A DNA stretch of 64,000 nucleotides from positions 28,841,785-28,905,784 of the forward strand of contig OZ038452.1 in the NCBI GenBank assembly GCA_964036195.1, given 5' to 3'. Shown here one piece after another: positions 55,572 through 64,000 of this stretch. The translations under genes and the position numbers were made by a program. How positions within the stretch are numbered: the stretch's first letter is position 1; each line of letters opens with the position of its first letter. This DNA is from Sphaerolaimus hirsutus (lineage: Eukaryota > Nematoda > Chromadorea > Monhysterida > Sphaerolaimidae). The notes beneath the pieces are model-generated. The model did no database searches. It was not told where the DNA came from and saw only the letters and a list, made by a program, of their open reading frames with translations.

Positions 55572-56174
55572 GATGACATAACAAGTTACTAAAACAGTTT
55601 ACATCATTGTCACACACATAATGAAGACTAAGTGCTGGTAATATCACCATTTGTCATCATTTGAGTTTTCACATTAGGTAAACACAGTGGCAAACGAGTG
55701 ACTTGCCAAAACAACCCCACTGAAATTCACAATATTTGTGAAAACTGAACATCTACAGCATTCTATTGTGGAAAACTGGATGGTGACATGTCACCATTTT
55801 TGGCCATTTCAGTTTTCAAAAAAGTCATGGTGAAAACTAGTGTAAGTAGGCACAATATTTACCTGCTTCAAACACTATTTTAACTCAATAGTGCTCTACA
55901 TGAGCAGATGAGAGATTTTCAGGAGAAAATTCTCTTGCAAAATTCAAAATTCTCTTGTACAAATTACATGTTTCAGTCATGAAGCGCAATACTTGCACCA
56001 CAATGTATCTAGTATGAGTGATTTTCTCAGTGATTTTTTTTTCGAATTTGAAAAATAAATATAAATATATCACTCAGAATTTGAAAAAAATATATATAAA
56101 TCACGGGTTATTTTATATTTATTGTGATTTTCGAAAATATAAATCACGGGTTATTTTTCGAATGCTAACCGTGG

Positions 56175-57107
56175 TCAATTTTGGCCTTGTGCCAAAAAGT
56201 AAAACATTTGAATACAGTTTGTAGTTTCAGGTATGATTTTCTCTGGTCAAACCATTCATGTTTTATTCAGCTGGGTGTGTTTCCAGTAGTGGAATAATGA
56301 TAGATTTATATTCTGATTGAGACAGCATTTAAAAATTCCCAGTACCTATAGTTATCAATACATTTCTCTCCTACAATTGAAACATAAAGTAGTGCTGGTA
56401 TATTGACAATTGTTTTTGTTATGTCTGGTTCATAAGTTTTCGGCTGGAGAAAACACATAAATATGTCCGAGTGCAAGGTATCATCTTCACTGAGTATAGC
56501 TACAACCCTAGTGAAATAGTTTTTCAATGAATCTGGGGTTAGTTTGGGGCATAAAATAATTGCAGACAAAAAATCAAGTGGAATTAATGCTGCTGTGTTA
56601 AAACGGTGTGTAGAAACATGATGCGTAATTGGCAGTTAGCCAAAATGTTCGTCTGTATTCAAAGGTCGTTTTTTCTGTGTGCAAAGTTATACTTTTCACA
56701 AAAAAAATAAAATTATGAATGTACCGAGAAGAGACATGATAATAGAACTGACATGATGCGGGTAAGTGGCTGATAGATAATTTATGTCCATTAATATTTC
56801 TGTATTAAAATGCAAATACAATACTGGGGAACCGGACCGAAGGTCCGGTAATAATCGTGCTAGTAATGGATATTGTCATTCATACCGATAAACATCAGCA
56901 CACATGAGCGCAACCTTCTACCTAATTTATAGCTCGCCAAATAGGCATCTTTTCAAGTCGACCAAGCCAGTGCACTGAAACTTTGCACAGAGGCTCCACA
57001 ACTTGACAGTAGCGCGCTATGTCACACGGTAAATGACATTTTTACTGGGAAAATAGATGTCATTCGACATTGTTGTAGACTCGCCTAATTGATCGCAACA
57101 TTTTTGC
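56175..57107. other. gene-free sequence with one hairpin
   Basis: A hairpin ACCGGACCGAAGGTCCGGT is at about 56831-56849. Otherwise nothing is recognised on either strand. Confidence 0.4.
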
Positions 57108-57596
57108 ATAGTTGTTAAAACGTATTCATGTTTACTCGATAAATACGTATACTCGAGTACTGCGTAAATATGTTAACGTTTCCTTGCGAAATAATACCGG
57201 TACTCACTTACACTTTTTAAAAGTACGCGAGTACAGAAAACGTATTTTTAGGGACAGAAAATGTCATTGTTGCAAACAGAAAGTGACAAACATAAGACAT
57301 AGGTAATCCTAAGAAAAACTTATCAGGAGAAAAAACACATCTTTGATGTATACCAGAGTAAAAATTGTGAACATACTACTTTTTCTGTGACAGAAAATAG
57401 TCACTTTTACGTTTTCCCGAGAAAAAAATCTTGTTTTTACGTTTTCTCTGCAAAAAGGTATTTTACTCTCGTGTATTTTACGCAGTGTAAAAGTATTAAA
57501 AGTACTTTACGTTTTCTGTACTCAGGGTATGAGTAAAATAAAAATACTTTACGTTTACGTTTACTTTAAAAACAATTCAGTACTTTTAACAACTCT
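57108..57596. mobile_element. CATAGTTGTTAAAACG element, complete-looking
   Basis: Left CATAGTTGTTAAAACGTATT; right AGTACTTTTAACAACTCTG. Body of AAACGTAAA, TACTCGAGTAC and TTTTACGTTTTC. The ends are hAT-like. The flanking octamers only partly agree, so the target duplication is not settled. Confidence 0.7.
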
Positions 57597-58072
57597 GCAT
57601 TATTTTGCACGGCAATTTCCCATAGCGGGTTTGTGTTATCATGGTCGCGGCAGCATTGGTCAATTAATTTACTTGAGCACCCGGATTTTTTGGGGGTTAA
57701 AAAAACATTCGCTTTTTTTGTATTTCGGTCGCTGAACGCTTTCAGCGTTCATGATAATTTTAATTGCATAGCATGATGAAGCAGAAAAACAATTGTGTTC
57801 GTTTCTATTGAAAAGTACCGGTATAAAATTGTTACCAGCGGAACCCGGGAACGCGGGTTTGTGTACGTAATTTTAGATAAAAACGGAAGTTTCGACTTGG
57901 AAATTAGAAGTAATGGTGATTGAGTGAATGCAAATCTATCAACGTATTTTATGAGAAAAATGATGTCGTAAACGTGGTTAGATGATGATTGAAGGAGTCC
58001 TTTAATCAACGATTTGATGTTACATGACAAGTAAAGTTTAAAGTGACAGGCGTTTGTCTATTTTACATTGAT
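57597..58072. other. gene-free sequence
   Basis: No supported frame; short motif GCTGAACGCTTTCAGCGTTC hairpin at about 57731-57750. Confidence 0.4.
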
Positions 58073-58073
58073 A

Positions 58074-58200
58074 CCGTATTTTTTCGAAATACCCCCCCCC
58101 CCCCAGCGGGTTTATTATTTCACCAGAAAATTTTGAGAGGATCAATTTGTGGGGGCTTATTCGAGGGAGGTATAATTACATCAAAAATTTTCCTGAAGGA
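58074..58200. repeat. partial CCGTATT MITE
   Basis: Begins CCGTATTTTTTCGAAATACC; lacks a matching right end. Confidence 0.6.
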
Positions 58201-58232
58201 ACGTAGTAAAGCGTACGCTGACTTATTGCTTT

Positions 58233-58298
58233 AATGGCGCCACACAGACTAGTTTTCATGGTTCCAAAATGAAAACTAGTCTGTGTGGCCACAATATT
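58233..58298. mobile_element. tiny palindromic MITE with GGC-CACAGACTAGTTTTCA ends
   Basis: Inverted copies CCACACAGACTAGTTTTCAT around a centre near 58265, total about 66 bp. The terminal core resembles the CACACTAGT families. Confidence 0.7.
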
Positions 58299-59085
58299 TA
58301 CGTAACATTTGGCGTGGGAACGTTCGCGGAAGTTGGGCATGCTAGGCCACGTTGACAAACACGTGTTCCATTCCATTATCTCATCAGGAATAGTGAACAT
58401 GTATTTTATCAAAAGCATATTTTATATTTTATAAAAAGCATAACGCGACAGTCGCATTTATAGAGTACCGTATTTACGGTAGTACTAAAAAGTAGTTTTA
58501 CTTAAGCGGCGTTTACACTGCAAAATGTGCCGACAAATCAAAAAGTGAAAAAGTTCCATAAATCCAGAATAAAGTTCCATATCTGCGAGAAAAAACAGGT
58601 CAGTATACTCACTAGTTAGGTGCACTCACATGCCAAATTTCAGATAAATCGGCCTTTTTGTTCCAGAGTTATAAGCATTTTAAAAATTTCACGTTGTCGG
58701 TTCGCTTTTTTTGATCGAAAAAATGTTGTTGTCGGCACAAGCTTTTGATTGGCGACAATGCGGCAATGAGCGCTTGTCGTCACAAGAAAAAAAGTGTTGT
58801 CATGTGAACCTGATTTTTGTTGTCGATTGTCGCCACGAGCTGCGAACGTGTTTTTTTCATTTTTTTGTGACGACAATGAGTAAATTTTACAACAGGTGCT
58901 GAAGTTTACCACAGTTGCTTATATAAGTGTGTGAGCAAGTAGTATATAGTGAGTGATAGGGGGAATGCATATTCACTATGGCTGGTTGTCGAGGGAGGAC
59001 ATAATTGTCTCACTCACCCATAGCATGGTCAGACACACCAAACTGCGGGAATCACAAAATTGTACGATAAAAAAATTTGGAACAC
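58299..59085. other. gene-free sequence with old repeat
   Basis: 58960-59085 matches 8690-8760. GTTGTCG/CGACAAC-type steps at 58700-58890. No coding frame. Confidence 0.4.
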
Positions 59086-61271
59086 GTAAACACCTTCCCG
59101 GTCAAGTAAGCCACCCATTTTTTTATTTCACTTCGAAAGCTATATCTTGGGCTATGGTGGGGCTATAGAGCTGAAACTTTGTGAATATATAGTTGTAACA
59201 TCCCTCTACTCTGCATCAATGGGGGGAGGCATGGCGACTCACTACTAGTGATGTTAAAGGCACCGGAAAAAATAGCACCGCACCACACCGGCACCTTTGC
59301 CAACGCATGAAAAGGGCACCTGGCACCCTGGGGCACCGGCCAGAAAATGGCACCGCACCGCACCGGCACCGGTGCCTTTTGGAAAAAATGGCACCGGCAC
59401 CAAAGGGCACCGGCGGGTTGCCGGTGCTAGCACCGAAAGGCACCGCACCGGGCCGGAATTTCTGAAGTAAATATCGGGCAGTTTCTCAGTGGTTTCACCT
59501 TTGGAAGTGCATATTTCCAGGAATTTTCAACCGATTTTGATGGTTGAGCACTTAAAATGATCAGAATGATGTGGCAATCACTTTTATGAAGCAATTACAA
59601 TGATTACAAATGAAAGATAAAATATTTAATTTACTACAGTGTCCATAGCCACTATTGTCTACTGATCGGAGTCGTTGCTGTACAGAGAATGGAACTATCT
59701 CTGTCATAAACTGACAACAAATTTTGAACAAAAAAGTAAGATAAATATAAAATATAAAAATGATAAAAATTCAACAAAATTTTAGATTCGCTCATCAGAT
59801 CATGTATCGGGTATAATGGATTTCACAGTAGGTATATTTTTTTGATGGGAGGTTTACAAAATAGGCAAAAACGGTTGGGTAAATATATTGCTGTTTTTTG
59901 AAATATGGATAAGCACATACTATGGACAAAATTACACAGCACATGAAGCCTTGGCCGGTGCCTTTCCTGGTGCCTTTTACTTTGCCCTGGTGCTAGAACC
60001 TTTGGCACCGGCAAAAAAATGGCACCGCACCGCACCGGCACCGGTGCTTTTCTGAAAAAAATGGCACCGGCATGGCACCCCTGAAGATTGCAATGGCACC
60101 GCACCAGCACCAGTGCTGGTGCCCTTCGGTGCCCAGCACTGGGGCACCGGTGCCTTTACATCACTACTCACTACAGGGTGGGTCGCCCTATATGCAACAA
60201 TTTTTTGCCAGGATTTTAGTGTCCCAAACAAGTACACCACCCACTTGATTAGCTACACTAAAGGTGCTGTATCTCCAGTTGTGGGGGTGGTAGAAAGCTA
60301 ATATTTTGGGGGTATCTTGGCCACACCCACCCCTACTATACTCCAGTAGCGCAGCTCCCGACAACCCACTACAGTTTGTGCCACTTTGTATAAAGTTGTT
60401 GTTTTTTAAAAAATGACTCAAGTGTCCCAAGCAAGTTCACCACCTAAACAAATTAAAAACTTGTTTTGAGAACATACCTTCTATAAAAACTGAATCAGGT
60501 TTTGTCCCTAGTTCTGCTAATCAAATTTATTTGGGTGGAATGAAAAAGTGAAAATTCTGTAAAATTTTGTTCCTGCAATGACATCATTATGACATCATAG
60601 AATTCACCCCAAATAAATTTCCTTATGTCGCCATTTTGGAGGTCATGTTGTTTACGTAACTTTGAACCTTAGACCCTTTTCTACTGAACTTTGTAAACCA
60701 ACTTTTATTGTGTGGAACAAAAAATTGGTTTAAAGTGAAATTTTTGGTCTGCTATTTATGGTGGGGGTGGCTAAACAAAGGAAAAAATTGAATTAGCAGA
60801 ACTAGGGTTAAAACCTGATTCAGTTTTTATAGAAGGTATGTTCTCAAAAAAATTTTTTGATTCGTTTAGGTGGTGAACTTACTTGGGACACTTGGGTCGT
60901 TTTTTAAAAAAACAACAACTTTATACACATCGGCACAAACTGTAGTGGGTCGTCGGAAGCTGCCCCACTGGCGTAAAGTAGGGGTGGGTGTTGCGTAGAT
61001 ACTCCTAAAATTTTAGCTTTCTACAACCACCACAACTGGAGATACAGCCCCTTTAGTGTAGCTAATCAAGTGGGTGGTGTACTTGTTTGGGACACTGAAA
61101 ACCTGGCAAAAAATTGTTGCATATAGGGCCTCCCCCCATTGATGCAGAGTAGAGGGATGTCACAAGTATATATTCACAAAGTTTCAGCTCTATAACCCCA
61201 CCATAGCCCGAGATATAGCTTCCAAAATGAAATAAAAAATGGGTGGCTTACTTGACTGGGAAGGTGTTTAC
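59086..61271. mobile_element. 2.2 kb foldback with GTAAACACCTTCCCGGTCA ends
   Basis: Left GTAAACACCTTCCCGGTCA and right TGACTGGGAAGGTGTTTAC. Inverted similarity continues inward for most of the length, to a centre near 60640-60750. The insert 59246-60166 interrupts the left arm. Same family as 10274-10852. Flanking sequence continues across it, as in 8690-8850. Confidence 0.85.
59246..60166. mobile_element. hAT-like non-autonomous transposon with GGCACC/GGTGCC arrays
   Basis: Begins TAGTGATGTTAAAGGCACCGG and ends in the inverted form CCTTTACATCACTA. Exact 8-bp duplication CTCACTAC at 59238-59245 and 60167-60174. Same ends as the GGCGCC elements but the body motif is GGCACC/GGTGCC. Old copies of this subfamily are at 6714-6840 and 24260-24400. 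Confidence 0.95.
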
Positions 61272-61472
61272 ATTGAGCCAGCATAAAACCGACAGCACCA
61301 ATGAAAAGCCCATTTTGGAAAGTATCCTCATTCAAATTTTCAGATCAAATGGTGTAGTTTACAATAAATTATTGCAAAAGATTGATTTGTGGGAAGCAAA
61401 TTTATTTATCTATCTATCTATCCTGGAAGCAAATTTTTTCACTACTATCCACCGAATTGCCCAGCTATCTAC

Positions 61473-62229
61473 CAGAGTTGTTAAAATACCGGTATTTTTG
61501 GAAAGCGTTAGCGTAAGCGTAAATACACTTTCCAAATTATGGGTATGGATACTAAAAGCGTAAGGTATGCCTAAAATACCTAGGAAAGCGTAAAATAAAG
61601 CGTAAGCATAAAAAAAGTTTTACAATGTGCTCTTGCTGTTGAGCATCAGACTATCGGATTACCGTATTACTCAAAATAGCCCCTCAAAATACCCCTACCC
61701 AAAAATGTGTCTAATAATGTCCAAAAACTGCAGTTTGGTATCTGTGCAATGCGAAACCCACGTTAAAAAGAATACAGAGTTATATTAGGACAGGGCTTAT
61801 ATCAACTAGGTTAATAGGTACATACTTATGTAAGTGTATACCTAGATGCTTATATTTTGCACTTTGAGAAAAACCCTGGGTGTATTTCAAGGAAATACGG
61901 TATCCATTATCTGACCCAAAATTCCTTATCCTAAGCCACGATATTGCTAGCCGACACAATTTGCACTTGTGCCGCTATTTTCACTCCGCTAGCGCACACA
62001 CGTTTTTTTTGTACGCTTTCTCAATCACTTTCTGTTCCTTTCTTCCTATTTCAAAAGCGTAAAACTGGGTTGCATGAAAAAAATTTATGCTTTTAGTACC
62101 CGGGTATTTACGCCGGGAAAGCGTAATAAAGCGTACGGGTATTTTACAAAAGTGTAAGCGTAAGCGTAAGTATAAATACCCATTTACCCGGGTATTTTGG
62201 GTAAGCGTAAATACGCTTTCGCAACTCTG
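61473..62229. mobile_element. hAT-like element with CAGAGTTG ends and GCGTAAGCGTAA body
   Basis: Begins CAGAGTTGTTAAAATACCGG and ends TTTCGCAACTCTG, with exact 8-bp duplication CTATCTAC (61465-61472, 62230-62237). Same outline and length as 32502-33257, but the steps are GCGTAA in place of GTGTAA. Contains a MITE at 61662-61900. Confidence 0.93.
61662..61900. mobile_element. TA-flanked CCGTATT MITE nested in hAT-like element
   Basis: Ends CCGTATTACTCAAAATAG and AAGGAAATACGG, TA on both sides. Confidence 0.85.
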
Positions 62230-62237
62230 CTATCTAC

Positions 62238-63249
62238 CTATCTGGAGTGATTTTTGAGAAATTTTACCCAAATTGTTGCTCAAAATCGCTACTTTTAATA
62301 TTTTTTAAATAGATTTTCACCTCCAAAATCACTAGTACATGTTCATTATTGGTTATTTTCAAGAGTTTTGACTATAGTATTTCCTCAAAATACCCCCCCT
62401 TGAATTAACCCCCCCTCGAAATACCCCCAGGTATCTTTGAGCCGGGGAAAAAATAAACCCTCCTCGGAATTCACTCATCTGAAATGATGTACACCATGTA
62501 TGAAATGTACATGGTGTATATATTGGTTGCAGTTTGCATCGCAGCTACACATACTGGTTTGTGTAGCGATGGGTGTTAGCGTTAGCGTAATGCCCACTAG
62601 CGCTAACCCCCAAAATCACGAATGTTCCGTCAGGCTCTGCCTTTTTTTGTGTGTGGGCGAGCAATTTCCATTTTTCATCCCGTACGGTTTACATGCTCAC
62701 GGTTTTCATGCCATTCTGTGTCACTTTACTAGCTAAGTGTGACACTTTACTTGCTACTCTACTGTGCCAGTTTTCATCCAAAGTATTACACTTTACTTGC
62801 TATGAGTATGCCACTTTTCAAGCCAAAGTTGTGTGTTTTGCGCCAATTTACTCTTTTACATAAAATGTGGCATACTGTATTTCCTCTAATAGAAGGGCGG
62901 AGAAGGTAAATACATGCCTAGTAAAACTGCTGGAAGCGCTGATGTCAGACAGTTCCATCATGATAGTATGATGAAAATTAGGTAGTTTTCATTTCCAAAA
63001 TGCACGCGTGCTTTGGCGCGGCCGCGAAAAGCTGGCCGGAATTCCCATACAAAAAAAGTTTCATTTCCAAAAATGCATACGTGAATTTCCAAATCTATTT
63101 TGCACTATAAATCAAATATGTGTGCATATATTGATCTGAAAATTTAGGTAGAGGTACTTTTAGACACGGGCTTTGCAGTGATGTGATTCGTTTTATCCTA
63201 CGATGCACCGTTTTATCCTAAGAAGTTATTAACCATTTAATTTCAATTG
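62238..63249. other. gene-free sequence with repeat fragments
   Basis: 62374-62530 is the left part of a CCGTATT-type MITE, 62876-62910 a CTGTATTTCCTCTAATAGAA end, and 62985-63075 a fragment of the TTTCATTTCCAAAATGCA family. Confidence 0.5.
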
Positions 63250-63449
63250 NNNNNNNNNNNNNNNNNNNNNNNNNNNNNNNNNNNNNNNNNNNNNNNNNNN
63301 NNNNNNNNNNNNNNNNNNNNNNNNNNNNNNNNNNNNNNNNNNNNNNNNNNNNNNNNNNNNNNNNNNNNNNNNNNNNNNNNNNNNNNNNNNNNNNNNNNNN
63401 NNNNNNNNNNNNNNNNNNNNNNNNNNNNNNNNNNNNNNNNNNNNNNNNN
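63250..63449. other. assembly gap (200 N)
   Basis: Exactly 200 N. Confidence 0.99.
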
Positions 63450-63570
63450 CTACAGTTGACGGAAATCATAAATATCATATTCCGGTAAACTCAGATTCAC
63501 TCAGGATCTGAAAAATTAGTTTACCATATTCTTAGTTTACTGTTAGTAAACTAGTGCGTGCAGCGCCAAT
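63450..63570. mobile_element. right end of a Harbinger-type MITE, left part in gap
   Basis: Ends in GTTAGTAAACTAGTGCGTGC followed by AGCGCCAATG, with inverted TAGTTTAC copies inside. The left end must be in the gap. Confidence 0.6.
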
Positions 63571-64000
63571 GAGCCCCATTTACTCCAATTCGTTGTCATG
63601 TGGCGAAAAAAGTTCCGCTGAAACTATCGCGGCATTTCAGAAATTTTATGGGAAAGTAATTCGAGTTTTTTGGCTACTAAGCTAATTGTTCACAGCTTCG
63701 CGGCGTGCAAGCTAAAAAAGTCAAGCAAGAAATTGACATTTTCTGCACCGTCGCGTTCCGTTGTGACGAAACCCCGAGTTCAAGGGCGAGAAAATTTAAG
63801 TACTTAAAAGTTTCTTGGAAGATCTCATTTTTGTCAAATGGCAACTGTGTGGCTCGACAAAGAATTTTCTAGATGAAAAGGTCCTTTGACACACTGAAAG
63901 CAGAAATGTTTCGTTAGCATTCAATTTGGCCAATAAATGAAAAAAGACATATAAATACAACGTTAAAGATGCACCATACAGCTTCCTAAATACCTACATA
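63571..64000. other. gene-free sequence
   Basis: No supported frame, RNA gene or repeat boundary seen. Confidence 0.4.

Larger units (their letters stand above)
53486..56174. mobile_element. TIR element with GGTTAGCATTC ends and AAATATAAATATATCAC body
   Basis: Left ACCGTGGTTAGCATTCAAAAA; right TTTTTCGAATGCTAACCGTGG. AATATAAATATATCACTC-like steps occur at both sides. It contains the MITE 53997-54122 and a second similar element at about 54461-55571. No transposase found. Confidence 0.7.

Noticed and set aside
1-64000. tRNA, rRNA or retrotransposon reverse transcriptase genes
   Set aside because: None seen on reading both strands; a covariance-model or profile search would be needed to exclude them.

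Overview
The window is eukaryotic and most likely arthropod. This is inferred from a Shaker-type potassium channel split into seven exons, a secreted cysteine-rich Pro/Thr-rich protein with a split reading frame, GT-AG introns throughout, a PIF/Harbinger transposon, and small GC-rich exons in an AT-rich, very repeat-dense background. I cannot name a species. Three runs of N (1-39, 16100-16299, 63250-63449; the two internal ones are exactly 200 bases) mark scaffold gaps.

Layout. From about 283 to 8115 and from about 17091 to 27917 the sequence is one large inverted duplication around a 9 kb spacer. The spacer (10980-14560) holds a third, older copy, in direct orientation, of the 1740-6540 part. 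The right arm joins the 3' half of a secreted-protein gene on the minus strand (five exons, 29808 to 27508). The left arm carries a second copy of its exons 4 and 5 on the plus strand. Because the two arms differ by many transposon insertions, each arm gives the empty site for insertions in the other, so element ends and target duplications can be read directly. From 28 to 36 kb there is the 5' part of the secreted-protein gene, a GC-rich segment, and several dated transposons.

From 36.6 to 47.5 kb lies a complete Shaker/Kv1-family channel gene on the minus strand (seven coding exons, 615 residues, all intron phases close). Its 5' end sits in a GC-rich island (about 47.1-48.2 kb). Its introns are packed with MITEs and a 2.07 kb deleted Harbinger element. 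Upstream (48524-52308) is a 3.79 kb Harbinger element with an intact-looking spliced DDE transposase. From 52.3 to 64 kb I see only repeats.

The most striking feature is the repeat landscape. At least eight non-autonomous transposon families have bodies built from many direct and inverted copies of one short motif, often a palindrome: GGCGCC, GGTGCC/GGCACC, GGTCCCGG, GCGTAA, TCGAAATACCCCC, TTTATTTTA, GTATCCAAATCTTA, GCGACGCGTCGC. Several have 8-bp target duplications and hAT-like ends. One abundant family duplicates TA. The hAT-like GGCGCC family has a 74-bp higher-order unit.
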